Counted from the stretch's first letter, positions 1 to 8,582 are shown. The stretch is DNA of 64,000 bases from Alcanivoracaceae bacterium (GCA_016744455.1 JADGEI010000001.1:62001-126000); one strand, 5' to 3'. The notes: a model not told the origin generated them from the sequence alone. Made by a program: numbers and translations.

Positions 1-47
1 TGTTTTAGGTTTATCGTTGCTTGGGTTCCACGACTCACATTAGAACT

Positions 48-1448
48 CTAGTGATTGGATGAGGTGTTTTGTGGTTCTATACCAATATCACCCATAAAAT
101 TTTCAAACCGAGTGTATTCGCCAAGCCATGAAAGAACGACTTTACCTGTCGAGCCATGACGGTGCTTACCTAGTATGATTTCAGCTTTGCCTTTATGCAT
201 AGATTCCTCATTATAGACTTCATCACGGTAGATGAAAATAATCATATCAGCATCTTGCTCAATTGCTCCTGATTCACGTAAATCTGACATTACAGGGCGT
301 TTATCGGAACGTTGCTCTAATGAACGATTTAATTGTGATAAGGCAATTACTGGTACATCTAACTCTTTTGCTAATGCTTTTAGTGATCGAGAAATTTCAG
401 AAATCTCATTGACTCTGTTTTCAGCTCCCTTTACCTGCATTAATTGTAAATAATCAATCACGATCATATCCAAACCATGTTGGCGTTTTAACCTTCGGCA
501 CCTCGCCCTTATTTCAAGTGGAGAAAGAGCTGGTGTATCATCAATAAAAATTCGAGCCCCTGCCATTAATTGTTGCTGCTGCATAATTCGTGGCCAATCT
601 TGGTCATGCAGTTCACCAGATTTTAATTTTCTTGAATTGATACGTGATAAGGATGACATCATTCGCATAACCAATTGAACCGCAGACATTTCCATACTGA
701 AAATAGCTACACTGGAGCCGTGTCCTATAGCGGCTTGTTCTACCAGGTTCATTGCAAATGAAGTTTTACCCATGGCTGGCCGACCTGCTACTATGATTAA
801 ATCAGATTTTTGTAACCCACTTGTTTTCTCATCAAAATCGGTAAATCCAGATGGAATACCTGTCATGCTACCATCGGACTCACTCATTTCTTCCATGGTT
901 TCGATGGCTTGGTGTAACAAGCCCTTCATGTCTTGGAAGCCACTTTTGTTTTTTAGGGTTTGCTCTCTAATATTGAAAACTTCCTTTTCAGCTTCCTCAA
1001 GTAAATCATCACTGGTTTTACCTTCGGTATTGAATGCCTTTTCTGTTAAATCATTACCAATATCAATCAATTGGCGTAAAACAGATTTTTCTCTAACAAT
1101 TTCGGCATAAGCTTTAATATTCGATGCACCAGGAACATTGCTGGCAATTTCAATTAAATAGTCTTCGCCGCCGGCATCTTCGCTCAATTGGTGGGTGTCT
1201 AACCATTCTCCTACGGTGATAACATCGCAAGGTTTGCTGTCGATACTTAAGGCTTTTATCGCTTTGAAAATTAGCGTATGGTCATTGCGATAAAAGTCTT
1301 CTTCACTGATTAAGTCGGCAACCTTATCCCAAGCTTCTTTAACCAAGAGTAAACCGCCTAATACAGAACGTTCAGCATCATCTGATTGTGGCGGGATTTT
1401 CAGGTTTTCAACACGGTTGGTTTTTTTCTTGTTTGGAAATTGGTTCAT
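48..1448 (-). CDS. dnaB: Replicative DNA helicase DnaB
   Basis: Hexameric 5'-3' helicase that unwinds DNA at the replication fork, working with primase in the cytoplasm. The 466-residue length is normal for the family. The N-terminal DnaB domain (about residues 18-120; SDDAERSVLGGLL) is followed by the RecA-like ATPase domain. Walker A is GRPAMGKTS (about 222-230), the Walker B-like strand is IVIDYLQLM, and the DRRESGAIEQDAD-type region reads LRESGAIEQDADMI. It lies 12 bp downstream of fabI on the same strand, so the two may be co-transcribed. dnaB more often follows rplI in gammaproteobacteria. No intein or insertion is visible. Confidence 0.97.
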   Translation of the reverse strand: MNQFPNKKKTNRVENLKIPPQSDDAERSVLGGLLLVKEAWDKVADLISEEDFYRNDHTLIFKAIKALSIDSKPCDVITVGEWLDTHQLSEDAGGEDYLIEIASNVPGASNIKAYAEIVREKSVLRQLIDIGNDLTEKAFNTEGKTSDDLLEEAEKEVFNIREQTLKNKSGFQDMKGLLHQAIETMEEMSESDGSMTGIPSGFTDFDEKTSGLQKSDLIIVAGRPAMGKTSFAMNLVEQAAIGHGSSVAIFSMEMSAVQLVMRMMSSLSRINSRKLKSGELHDQDWPRIMQQQQLMAGARIFIDDTPALSPLEIRARCRRLKRQHGLDMIVIDYLQLMQVKGAENRVNEISEISRSLKALAKELDVPVIALSQLNRSLEQRSDKRPVMSDLRESGAIEQDADMIIFIYRDEVYNEESMHKGKAEIILGKHRHGSTGKVVLSWLGEYTRFENFMGDIGIEPQNTSSNH

Positions 1449-1460
1449 ATCATTAATCGT

Positions 1461-2252
1461 TTAGTCAGCATCTAAGCCGGTCATACCCATTATGTTATAG
1501 CCAGCATCGACATAAGTAATTTCTCCAGTAATCCCTTTTGCCCAATCCGAACACATAAAGGTTGCTGCATTGCCAACATCCATCTGTGTAACTGTGGTAC
1601 GTAAAGGTGACTTCTCTTCAACGTGATCTAGCATTTTCTTAAAATTACCAATACCTGATGCGGCCAAAGTTTTTATTGGTCCTGCTGAAATTGCATTAAC
1701 GCGCGTTCCCTCAGCTCCTAAAGAATAAGCCATGTATCGAACATTTGCTTCAAGTGCGGCTTTTGCGACGCCCATGACATTATAATTGCTCATGGCTTTG
1801 ACTGCTCCTAGATAACTTAAAGTTAGCATGCTGCCACCACGTCCTTTCATCATAGGTCGGGCTGCTTTTGCCAGAGCTGCAAAAGAGTAAGAACTAATGT
1901 CCATAGCTGTTTGGTATCCTTCACGGGTAAGGTTTTGTAGGTAATCGCCTTGTAATAATTCTCGTGGAGCAAAACCAACAGCATGAACAATAATATCTAT
2001 ACCATCCCAATGTTTAGCTAATTCAGAAAAAACGTTATCTATTTCTTCATCACTTGCCACATCACATGGCAACATAATGTTTGAACCTGTAATTGCAGCA
2101 ATTTTTTCAACTCGTTTTAATAGTTTTTCAGTTTGGTAAGTATAGGCAATTTCAGCGCCTTCGCGATGAAAACATTCTGCAATTGACCATGCAATAGAAC
2201 GATTGCTCGCTACACCAATAATTAAGGCTTTTTTGCCATCAAGTAAACCCAT
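1461..2252 (-). CDS. fabI: Enoyl-[acyl-carrier-protein] reductase (NADH), FabI
   Basis: Catalyses the last, NADH-dependent step of each fatty-acid elongation cycle in the cytoplasm. It is an SDR-fold protein: the N-terminal [13 protein letters not shown] is the modified glycine-rich nucleotide motif typical of FabI, and the catalytic Tyr-x6-Lys is YNVMGVAK. I place the start at the ATG at 2252 ([13 protein letters not shown]) because AGGGGA lies just upstream and FabI proteins start this way. An in-frame ATG at 2321 would add 23 residues unlike the family. dnaB follows after 12 bp. Triclosan-type inhibitors target this enzyme class. Confidence 0.96.
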   Translation of the reverse strand: MGLLDGKKALIIGVASNRSIAWSIAECFHREGAEIAYTYQTEKLLKRVEKIAAITGSNIMLPCDVASDEEIDNVFSELAKHWDGIDIIVHAVGFAPRELLQGDYLQNLTREGYQTAMDISSYSFAALAKAARPMMKGRGGSMLTLSYLGAVKAMSNYNVMGVAKAALEANVRYMAYSLGAEGTRVNAISAGPIKTLAASGIGNFKKMLDHVEEKSPLRTTVTQMDVGNAATFMCSDWAKGITGEITYVDAGYNIMGMTGLDAD

Positions 2253-2555
2253 AGTTTGTCCCCTAAAAGTTTGGAAATTAATATAAAATGCTTCACATGT
2301 AATTGAGATATTCTCATGCATATTAACGTGAAAGCGGAAGCCTATCTTACGTCACTTACCTGTAAATTACATCTTTTAATTATAACTTTTGTTTGATTTA
2401 GCTAGTCATTGAGTGATAAATAATACTTACTTCAACTAATGAAAATTTATCACCAAAAACTAAACTTTTCATTGCTGTGAATACTTTGTCAATCAAGTAG
2501 TAAATATCACTAAAAACTCTTTCCTTCTAAGTATAATCCGTGTAATCTTAAGTTT
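2253..2555. other. Intergenic region between divergent fabI and aminotransferase genes
   Basis: Three hundred bases without a gene. It must hold the promoters for fabI (minus) and the aminotransferase (plus). A TATAAT at 2532-2537 lies 18 bp before the plus-strand start codon but has no good -35 box at 16-18 bp. A minus-strand TATAAT is formed by 2379-2384, again without a convincing -35. No repeat or RNA structure was recognised. Confidence 0.4.
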
Positions 2556-3671
2556 ATGAACAACCATTTTCCAAAATTAGCCATGGCAAAGTTTTCTGAA
2601 CAATTCAAAGGTCAGAAATTACAATCCATGCACAATACCAACCCCAAGCCTTTTGGCCAATACGAGCTTGAACAAACTATTGGCATGTCTTTTAGTGAAA
2701 TTCTACAAGATGTTAACCTAGGATTTGCTCCTGATGCAGGAACAGTTGGCTTACGTAATACCTTGGCACATCATCATTATGAAATAATAGAATCCGATGA
2801 GATCATTACACATGCGGGAGCACAAGAAGCCTTGTTTTGCGTGTTTTCAGCTTTGCTAAAGCCAAAAGATAGGGTATTAATTGTAGCACCTGTATTTGAA
2901 CCATTGGTGCAAATACCTCTTAATATGAAGTGTCATGTAAGCTACTTGCAGTTGGATAATGAAAACAACTGGTCGCTAAATTTTGATGAAGTAGAGGCAG
3001 AATTTATAAAAGGTTGCCAATTATTTGTGATTAATTTCCCGCATAACCCTACAGGTGCTACGTTGAGCCGGCAGGAGCTATTGAAGTTGGTTAACCTATG
3101 TAAGAAATATGACGTATGGCTATTATCTGATGAAGTTTTTCGTGGTTTGGAACATAGTTTGAACCTGCGTTTACCAGCTGTGGCTGATTATTACGATAAA
3201 GGAATTAGTGTTGGTGTCATTTCTAAAGCCTTTGCCATTCCAGGAATTAGAATAGGGTGGTTGGCCTGCCAAAATGAGCAGTTAAGAAAAAAAATAATAG
3301 ATGTCAAAGGCTACTTATCAATTTGTAATTCGCAATTGGATGAAAAACTTGCAGCAGTGCTATTACAAAAACCTGAAAAACTACTGGAACGTAATTTAGA
3401 AATAATAGTAAAAAACAAACCGTTATTAAAAGAGATAAAAGAGTTGTGTAAATCTTCGATAAACATTGCTATTCCACATGCTGGATGTTGTGTTTTTGCT
3501 GAAATTAAAAACGGTAACTTATCAGCAGGTGAATTGGCCAAGCAACTCGCCTTAAAGACGGGTTATTTGCTTTACCCATCCTCTTTATTTAAAACAAAAA
3601 CACAAGCATTGAGAATAGGTTTTGGCACTGCTGAATTTTCGCGGTTTGTAAAGTTATCTTCGTTAGCTTGA
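2556..3671 (+). CDS. PLP-dependent aminotransferase, class I/II
   Basis: Fold-type I PLP enzyme of 371 residues that should transfer an amino group from an amino acid to a 2-oxo acid. The Schiff-base lysine is K224 in VISKAFAIPGIRIGW, followed by the phosphate-binding Arg of the family. NFPHNPTGATLS is the conserved Asn-Pro-Thr-Gly loop, and LLSDEVF carries the Asp that contacts the PLP nitrogen. The C-terminal LRIGFG contains the substrate-carboxylate Arg. It is shorter at the N terminus than AspC-type enzymes. Substrate is not clear from sequence; similar short enzymes are annotated only as class I/II aminotransferases. It stands alone on the plus strand. Confidence 0.88.
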   Translation: MNNHFPKLAMAKFSEQFKGQKLQSMHNTNPKPFGQYELEQTIGMSFSEILQDVNLGFAPDAGTVGLRNTLAHHHYEIIESDEIITHAGAQEALFCVFSALLKPKDRVLIVAPVFEPLVQIPLNMKCHVSYLQLDNENNWSLNFDEVEAEFIKGCQLFVINFPHNPTGATLSRQELLKLVNLCKKYDVWLLSDEVFRGLEHSLNLRLPAVADYYDKGISVGVISKAFAIPGIRIGWLACQNEQLRKKIIDVKGYLSICNSQLDEKLAAVLLQKPEKLLERNLEIIVKNKPLLKEIKELCKSSINIAIPHAGCCVFAEIKNGNLSAGELAKQLALKTGYLLYPSSLFKTKTQALRIGFGTAEFSRFVKLSSLA

Positions 3672-3730
3672 TGTTTATCCGCAAGATTAATAGTATGGTA
3701 GTGATGAGAGGTGTTTTTTGTGTCACAGGC

Positions 3731-3758
3731 TTGATAAAAATATTAAACGCTATACAAT
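3731..3758 (+). promoter_or_regulatory. Possible promoter of the RRM protein gene
   Basis: TTGATA at 3731-3736 and TACAAT at 3753-3758 are separated by 16 bp and lie about 35 bp before the RRM gene start. This is a pattern match only, in A+T-rich DNA. Confidence 0.3.
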
Positions 3759-3793
3759 CCTCTCACTCCTAAAAATTTAAGATAAAAAAACAA

Positions 3794-4042
3794 ATGAAGC
3801 TAATAATACGTAACTTAGATCGCACAATAACAGAAAAGCAACTAGAAGAGCTTTTTCAAAAATATGGAACCCTCCAATCATGCAATTTGGTCATGGATGC
3901 TGAAACAGGCAAATCAAAAGGGTTTGCTTTTGTTGAAATGCCGAAGATAGGTGATGCTAAAGCCGCTATTATAAACCTAAATAATAAAACTATAGGCGAC
4001 AGCAAAATGCGTGTAAAGAAAGTTGAAGGAAAGAAAGCATGA
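3794..4042 (+). CDS. Single-RRM RNA-binding protein
   Basis: A stand-alone RNA recognition motif of 82 residues. Both signature motifs are present: RNP2 as LIIRNL near the N terminus (residues 3-8) and RNP1 as KGFAFVEM (about residues 43-50). The usual RNP1 aromatic positions are filled by Phe. Small RRM proteins of this kind occur in cyanobacteria and many proteobacteria and are thought to bind single-stranded RNA, sometimes in cold stress. The basic tail (VKKVEGKKA) would help RNA contact. It has no obvious operon partner. The start is fixed by the ATG at 3794, although no strong Shine-Dalgarno sequence is seen. Confidence 0.92.
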   Translation: MKLIIRNLDRTITEKQLEELFQKYGTLQSCNLVMDAETGKSKGFAFVEMPKIGDAKAAIINLNNKTIGDSKMRVKKVEGKKA

Positions 4043-4132
4043 TAATTAGCGATTTAAAAAAGCTAACTACCTATTTGTAGTATTTCTCACACAACATTTT
4101 TTTTTAAAGATTTTTTATGGTAAATAGTCGAA

Positions 4133-4720
4133 CTATAGACCATCAATAATATGTTCGCTCCAATTTTCCATTTCGCCATCATAAGTTTTTAACTCATCAA
4201 TAGTAAATAAGCCAACAACTTTTATTTCATCTTCGTTGCTTTTTATAGAAGCAGAACTTAGTTCCCATTGCTCAACTACACCAATGTGAACTCGACCAAC
4301 AGGGTTGCTGCTATCATAAATATAGCCCAGGTGTTTTTTGGAGACACATTCTGAAACAATTAACTCTTCATCAATTTCTCGTTGAGCAGAGTTTTCTATG
4401 GTTTTGTCTAAATTGATTTCACCACCATCATTGTAAGCTAAATCAAAAGCATCAATATGGCCACCAAAACCAATAGAATGCATGTTGTGTAAACGATTTT
4501 CGCCACCTTTTTTGGTGCGTTGATATAAGGCAATTTTCCCTTGATAAGAAAGTATGACATAAGGAATGATTTGTTTAAAATTTTCGTTGGTTTCAAGTGT
4601 TGGTCGAGGGCCTATCCAAAGCTTGTTGATATCAAATATATTATTTTTTGTTTTAATAAAACCATCCGTTTTAATGGCTTTATTGACTGTTTCACTTTCT
4701 ATACAAATTATGTGCTGCAT
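4133..4720 (-). CDS. Nudix-like hydrolase
   Basis: A 195-residue protein with a recognisable but degenerate Nudix box: GGHIDAFD..., then SAQREIDEEL, which supplies the REUxEE core. The Glu normally found seven residues before the Arg is replaced, and there is an insertion between the first Gly-rich part and the helix. Members hydrolyse nucleoside diphosphate derivatives; no substrate can be assigned. The stop codon of the NCS1 permease gene lies just upstream (4724), so the start codon at 4720 is only 3 bp away and the two are probably co-transcribed. A link to nucleobase uptake is tempting but unproven. Confidence 0.65.
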   Translation of the reverse strand: MQHIICIESETVNKAIKTDGFIKTKNNIFDINKLWIGPRPTLETNENFKQIIPYVILSYQGKIALYQRTKKGGENRLHNMHSIGFGGHIDAFDLAYNDGGEINLDKTIENSAQREIDEELIVSECVSKKHLGYIYDSSNPVGRVHIGVVEQWELSSASIKSNEDEIKVVGLFTIDELKTYDGEMENWSEHIIDGL

Positions 4721-4723
4721 AAA

Positions 4724-6172
4724 TTAAGACTCTGAATTGTTATAATCATTTTGTCTATTAAGCACTAAATAGACAAGAGCTGCAATAAATAGACCAACAA
4801 ACCATGCGTAACTATAAATAGTATTAAATATGGCTGGTACAGAATCAACGAATCCTGCTTTATGTAAAAATCCGGGTATATTCGGTAAGATACCAACAAT
4901 TAAAGCGATTATGCCTGCCCAATTCCATCTTTTATAAATGCCATCGTGGTTGAATAATGATTCGGCATCTAATTCACTTTTACGCACGAAAAAATAATCA
5001 GCAATTAGAATTCCTGCAATGGGACCAAGTAAAGCAGAATAGCCAACTAACCATGTGTAAATATAACCACCAGATGATTCTAAAAGCTTCCAAGGAAAAA
5101 TTGCAATGCCTATTCCTGCGGTAATATATCCGCCCATGGTAAAACTAATTTTTTTAGGGTTAAGATTGGAAAACCCATGTGCTGGTGCCACAACATTGGC
5201 AGCCAAATTGGTGGTCAATGTTGCCACAACTAATGCCATTAATGCAACAACTACACCAATTCCGCCCATCTTACCAGCTAAAACAACTGGATCCCAAATG
5301 GCTTCACCAAATATGGTGACAGTAGCTGATGTCACCGCAACACTGATAAAAGCAAATAAAGCCATGGGCAATGGTAAACCGATGGCTTGCCCTATGATTT
5401 GGTCTTTTTGTGATTTGGCAAAGCGGGTAAAATCTGGGATGTTCAATGCCATTGTTGCCCAAAATCCAACCATAGCGGTAAGGCTTGCTACAAACACACT
5501 AAAGAATTGACCTTCACGCTTACCACCTTCTACAAATTGAGAAGGAGTAGATAACATCTCTCCAAAACCACCTGCAGTGTAATAAGCCCAACCTAATAGT
5601 ACCAAACCCATTCCTATTAAAAATGGTGCTGCATATGTTTCTAACCAACGAATACTTTCAGTTCCATGTTTAATAAAATACAAATGCATGGCCCAAAAGC
5701 CAATAAAACAGGCAAATTGGCCTGCATCAATACCTAGAAAAGGTAAGGCCTCACCAGTAATGGCACCACTTGTAAGCGCATTAACAATCACATAGATAGC
5801 TGAACCGCCCACCCAAGTATTAATCCCAAACCAACCGCAGGCAACAAGTCCTCTGGCTAATGCTGGAATACGTGCTCCTTTGGTGCCAAATGATGAGCGT
5901 AACAATACAGGAAATGGAATACCATGTTTAGCACCAGCATGACCAATTAACATCATTGGAACCAATACAATCACATTGCCTAATAGCACAGTTATCACCG
6001 CTTGCCACCAACTCATACCCTCAGCAATTAAACCGCCTGCTAACATATAAGTCGGTACACAAACTACCATCGCTACCCATAAAGCCCCATACGCTTTCCA
6101 ATCCCAGGTTCTTTGTTCTGGTGTTGTTGAAGCTAAGTCTTTGTTGTATAAATCATCTGCATGTCTTGTCAT
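4724..6172 (-). CDS. NCS1-family nucleobase:cation symporter
   Basis: Inner-membrane permease of 482 residues with about 12 hydrophobic segments. The N terminus (DLYNKDLASTTPEQRTWDWKAYGALWVAM) has the NCS1 pattern in which a polar tail with NxDLAP-like residues runs into TM1. GLVACGWFGINTWVGG matches the conserved TM3 substrate region, and NIPDFTRFAK is the NPxDFTRF-like loop. NCS1 proteins import uracil, allantoin, hydantoins, cytosine or purines with Na+ or H+. Because it is in the middle of a reductive pyrimidine degradation region, uracil, thymine or a dihydropyrimidine is the likeliest substrate. A Shine-Dalgarno AGAGAG lies just upstream of the ATG at 6172. Confidence 0.9.
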   Translation of the reverse strand: MTRHADDLYNKDLASTTPEQRTWDWKAYGALWVAMVVCVPTYMLAGGLIAEGMSWWQAVITVLLGNVIVLVPMMLIGHAGAKHGIPFPVLLRSSFGTKGARIPALARGLVACGWFGINTWVGGSAIYVIVNALTSGAITGEALPFLGIDAGQFACFIGFWAMHLYFIKHGTESIRWLETYAAPFLIGMGLVLLGWAYYTAGGFGEMLSTPSQFVEGGKREGQFFSVFVASLTAMVGFWATMALNIPDFTRFAKSQKDQIIGQAIGLPLPMALFAFISVAVTSATVTIFGEAIWDPVVLAGKMGGIGVVVALMALVVATLTTNLAANVVAPAHGFSNLNPKKISFTMGGYITAGIGIAIFPWKLLESSGGYIYTWLVGYSALLGPIAGILIADYFFVRKSELDAESLFNHDGIYKRWNWAGIIALIVGILPNIPGFLHKAGFVDSVPAIFNTIYSYAWFVGLFIAALVYLVLNRQNDYNNSES

Positions 6173-6201
6173 TGTTTCTCTCTTTTTTAAAGATTGTTTT
6201 T

Positions 6202-6335
6202 ACCATGAAGGGCATGAAGATAATGAAGGTGAGTTTCTAGTTTTATTTAAACTCATAGTCATTCTCAATTATTTAATAAAAACCATTATAATCTTCGCAG
6301 TTTTTTCTTCAGTTACTTTATGCTCTTCATGGTGG
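6202..6335. repeat. ATGAAGG-type 9-bp-period repeat, with an inverted partner
   Basis: Left arm 6202-6230 contains CCATGAAGGGCATGAAG followed by ATAATGAAGG, a 9-bp periodic motif. About 90 bp on, 6321-6335 (TGCTCTTCATGGTGG) is the inverse complement of the same motif. The pair lies between the NCS1 and beta-ureidopropionase genes. Related copies are at 7261-7281 and 9046-9074. Confidence 0.6.
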
Positions 6336-6350
6336 AAAGTCAGTTTTTTA

Positions 6351-7223
6351 TTATTCACCATCGGTTAATTTGCTATAAGTACTGGGCCTACGATCACGGA
6401 AAAATTGCCAGGTATTGCGGACTTCTTGTACCATGCTCATGTCCAAATCATGGATTAATAATTCATCTTGATCACGACTGGCTTCTTTTTCTATTTGACC
6501 TCTTGGATTAACGAAATAGCTTTGGCCATAAAATTCACCTATATTCCAAGGTTCTTCTGTACCCACTCGATTGATTGCAGCAATCCAACAACCATTGGCT
6601 GCTGCCGATGCCGGTTGTTCAAGTTTCCATAAGTATTCTGATAAACCAGCAACAGTGGCTGATGGATTTATAATGTATTCAGCACCATTGAGTGCTAATG
6701 CGCGCCAACCTTCAGGGAAATGACGGTCATAGCAGATATAAACACCCAGTTTACAGTATTGTGTTTGAAAAACTGGCCAGTTTGAAGCACCAGGTTTAAA
6801 GAAAAATTTCTCCCAAAAACCAGAAACTTGTGGAATATGTGTTTTTCTATATTTACCTAAATAACTTCCATCAGCATCAATAACCGCCGCTGTATTGTAA
6901 TAAACGCCAGTAACATCGTCTTTTTCATAAATAGGTACGACAATGACCATTTTGTATTGCGCCGCTTTTTCCATCATTAATTGAGTGGTTGGGCCATTGG
7001 GAATAGATTCGGCACTGGCATACCATTTGGTGTCTTGTGAAGGACAAAAGTAGGGTTGAGTAAAGACTTCTTGAAAACTCAATACCTGAACACCTTTCGC
7101 ACCGGCTTCATCAATCATAGGCATATGTGCCTCAATCATTGCCAATCTTATTGTTTCTGGATCACTGTCTGTTGATGCCTTTAAACCCATTTGGATAACG
7201 GCTGCTTTTAAATTTGATTTCAT
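6351..7223 (-). CDS. Beta-ureidopropionase (N-carbamoyl-beta-alanine amidohydrolase), nitrilase superfamily
   Basis: Third enzyme of reductive pyrimidine breakdown: converts N-carbamoyl-beta-alanine (or the methyl analogue from thymine) to beta-alanine (or 3-aminoisobutyrate), CO2 and ammonia. The carbon-nitrogen hydrolase triad is visible: E52 in SFQEVFTQ, K127 in KYRKTHIPQ, and C164 in VYICYDRHFPEGWR. The 290-residue length fits the family. N-carbamoylputrescine amidase is a close relative and the main alternative, but the neighbours (preT-preA, omega-aminotransferase, methylmalonate-semialdehyde dehydrogenase, NCS1 permease) favour the pyrimidine role. It lies 178 bp upstream of the permease gene, with repeats in between. 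Confidence 0.88.
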   Translation of the reverse strand: MKSNLKAAVIQMGLKASTDSDPETIRLAMIEAHMPMIDEAGAKGVQVLSFQEVFTQPYFCPSQDTKWYASAESIPNGPTTQLMMEKAAQYKMVIVVPIYEKDDVTGVYYNTAAVIDADGSYLGKYRKTHIPQVSGFWEKFFFKPGASNWPVFQTQYCKLGVYICYDRHFPEGWRALALNGAEYIINPSATVAGLSEYLWKLEQPASAAANGCWIAAINRVGTEEPWNIGEFYGQSYFVNPRGQIEKEASRDQDELLIHDLDMSMVQEVRNTWQFFRDRRPSTYSKLTDGE

Positions 7224-7260
7224 ATTTTTCCTCTTGTATTCTTATTGTTATTTGTTTTTT

Positions 7261-7281
7261 TACCATGAAGGGCATGAAGGT
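7261..7281. repeat. ATGAAGG-type repeat copy
   Basis: Reads TACCATGAAGGGCATGAAGG, the same motif as at 6202-6221 and as the reverse complement at 9054-9073. It lies about 40 bp upstream of the beta-ureidopropionase start. Confidence 0.6.
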
Positions 7282-7350
7282 TCTGTTTCAAGTTCTTCTA
7301 TAATATTTTCAATTTTATCATGTTATTCGTTTCTTTTTATAATTGTTTTT

Positions 7351-7453
7351 AGTGTTTCCTGTTGGGTCTGTGGTTGCGGAGAAATCGTAAGTGTCACAGA
7401 GGTTCTCAGAGAAGACACGGAGTTTCACAGAGGTTTATTTCGGTGTAACTCAT
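7351..7453. repeat. 100-bp CACAGAGG interspersed repeat, copy 1
   Basis: Begins GTGTTTCCTGTTGGGTCTG and continues through a TCACAGAGGTT...AGACACGGAGTTTCACAGAGG core to GGTGTAACTC. It aligns by eye over its full length with 7601-7703 and with 12902-13001. No coding frame is shared by the copies. Confidence 0.65.
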
Positions 7454-7487
7454 TTTAATTATTTTTATCAATCTAAAAAAAGACTCT

Positions 7488-7592
7488 GTCATTCTCTTGA
7501 AAAAGGGAATCCAGTTACTCGGTTTTAAATTGTCGTTTTATTTCACCTCATTACTTCGTATTTAAATGGATCCCCGCCTTTGCGAGGATGAC
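7488..7592. repeat. GTCATTC-ended inverted-repeat element, copy 1 (no gene inside)
   Basis: A 105-bp element with left end GTCATTCTC...AAAGGGAATCCAGTTACTCG and right end GGATCCCCGCC...GCGAGGATGAC. Its ends resemble the inverted repeats of the GIY-YIG element at 10636-10986, and the CCAGTTA next to the left arm is also found at the same place there (CATCCAGTTATC). The middle about 50 bp is unrelated filler. Confidence 0.65.
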
Positions 7593-7600
7593 ACATCGTG

Positions 7601-7703
7601 TGTTTACTGTTGAGTCTGTGGTTGCTGTTGGATCGCAAGAATCACAGAGGTTCGCAGGTAAGACGCTGAGTTTTACGGAGGTTTATCTCGATGTAACTCT
7701 GTG
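7601..7703. repeat. 100-bp CACAGAGG interspersed repeat, copy 2
   Basis: Starts TGTTTACTGTTGAGTCTGTG and runs through ATCACAGAGGTTCGCAGG...GAGTTTTACGGAGG to GATGTAACTCTGTG. Same order of sub-motifs and same length as copy 1 at 7351-7453, with scattered base changes. Confidence 0.65.
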
Positions 7704-7723
7704 TTCTTTCTATTTCTCATTGT

Positions 7724-7771
7724 CGTAGGGTGGGCTTGCCCACCAGCATTGTTTCAGTTGGTTCAATAATT
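7724..7771. repeat. GGTGGGCTTGCCCACC palindromic repeat, copy 1
   Basis: A REP-like hairpin (GGGTGGGCTTGCCCACC) followed by CAGCATTGTTTCAGTTG and TTCAATAATT. The same hairpin plus GTTTCAGTTG tail is at 8499-8582 and 12364-12412. Confidence 0.65.
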
Positions 7772-7805
7772 GTTTTGCATATATTTGCTTAATAAACCCA
7801 AAACC

Positions 7806-8270
7806 CTAAAACCGCTTCATCATATTCGTTCCCGTTGTTATAAAACCCAATTCTTGGTACAGTTTAAAGGCACGTTTATAGCTACGAGCCACTCTTAATC
7901 TAATTTGATGGATATTTTTCTCTAGAGAGAGGTTTTGTAATCCTTCAATAGTCTGGGAACCATATCCATTGCCCTTGAATTCAGGGTGTACAAAAAAATC
8001 AAAAATAAAAATATAGTCATTAGATATACAATACCACAAGTAACCCAAGGTTTTATTATCGCCAGCTTGATTAGAACTTATGCACACGAGAAATTCATTT
8101 TTCTTTGTTTTTCCATTGGGAAAATATTTATCAAAATCTCTAACAGCATTTTCTTTTGCTTGCTCCTGTGTATATTTATAGTTTTCTGAAACTTCAATGG
8201 TTTCTTTTTTTATAAAAATTTCTTTATATTTTTCAAATTCAATTTTTGTTATTTCTGTTAATTTAATCAT
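7806..8270 (-). CDS. GNAT-family N-acetyltransferase
   Basis: A 154-residue GCN5-related acetyltransferase. The acetyl-CoA pyrophosphate loop is VHPEFKGNGYGSQTIEGL (about residues 97-114), matching the Q/R-x-x-G-x-G/A motif with Lys at the first position, and it is followed by the usual helix. The C-terminal part (IRLRVARSYKRAFKLYQELGFITTG) has the family's Asn/Ser-x-x-Ala-x-x-x-Tyr-x-x-x-Gly-Phe pattern, here SYKRAFKLYQELGF. The substrate is unknown. The N-terminal third is Lys/Glu-rich and A+T-rich. It sits alone between repeat-filled spacers and may be cargo gained with them. Confidence 0.85.
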   Translation of the reverse strand: MIKLTEITKIEFEKYKEIFIKKETIEVSENYKYTQEQAKENAVRDFDKYFPNGKTKKNEFLVCISSNQAGDNKTLGYLWYCISNDYIFIFDFFVHPEFKGNGYGSQTIEGLQNLSLEKNIHQIRLRVARSYKRAFKLYQELGFITTGTNMMKRF

Positions 8271-8350
8271 TTTGTTATTATTTTATTTCACTCTCTTTAT
8301 TCCAACATAGTCAGGAAACTCTTAAACATTATATTGTTTTAAAATAACTC

Positions 8351-8457
8351 CGTCATTCCCTTGAAGAAGGGAATCCAGTTACTCGATTATCAATCATAGT
8401 GATATTTTATGATTCAACCTCGAACTAAGGTGGATCCCCTCCTTCGCGAGGATGACG
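8351..8457. repeat. GTCATTC-ended inverted-repeat element, copy 2 (no gene inside)
   Basis: A 107-bp element: CGTCATTCCCTTGAAGAAGG, GAATCCAGTTACTCG at the left, CTTCGCGAGGATGACG at the right. Outer CGTCATTCCC/GGATGACG ends are near-perfect inverted repeats. Left-end sequence GGGAATCCAGTTACTCG is identical to that of copy 1 at 7488-7592. Confidence 0.68.
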
Positions 8458-8498
8458 CATCCAGTTTATATCCAAATCTTTTTAATACTCAATTAATT

Positions 8499-8582
8499 GT
8501 AGGGTGGGCTTGCCCACCAGCAGTGTTTCAGTTGCCTCGATAATTATTCAGTATTAAATTGGTGGGCAAGCCCACCTTACGG
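8499..8582. repeat. GGTGGGCTTGCCCACC palindromic repeat, complete element with inverted arms
   Basis: Left arm GTAGGGTGGGCTTGCCCACC (8499-8518) and right arm GGTGGGCAAGCCCACCTTAC (8561-8580) are inverse complements except one base. Each arm is itself a palindrome. The spacer starts CAGTGTTTCAGTTGCCTCG. This paired-arm form resembles a REPIN. Confidence 0.7.

Larger units (their letters stand above)
7224..7805. other. Gene-free, repeat-filled interval
   Basis: Almost 600 bp without a convincing gene between the beta-ureidopropionase and GNAT genes. It consists mostly of interspersed repeats: a copy of the ATGAAGG repeat (7261-7281), two copies of a 100-bp CACAGAGG repeat (7351-7453 and 7601-7703), a GTCATTC-ended element (7488-7592) and a palindromic GGTGGGCTTGCCCACC repeat (7724-7771). 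Short open frames here are made of the repeats. Confidence 0.7.

Noticed and set aside
7234..7458. 74-codon plus-strand frame beginning MYSYCYLFFYHEGHEG
   Set aside because: It reads through the ATGAAGG repeat and the first CACAGAGG repeat; no Shine-Dalgarno, no family resemblance.
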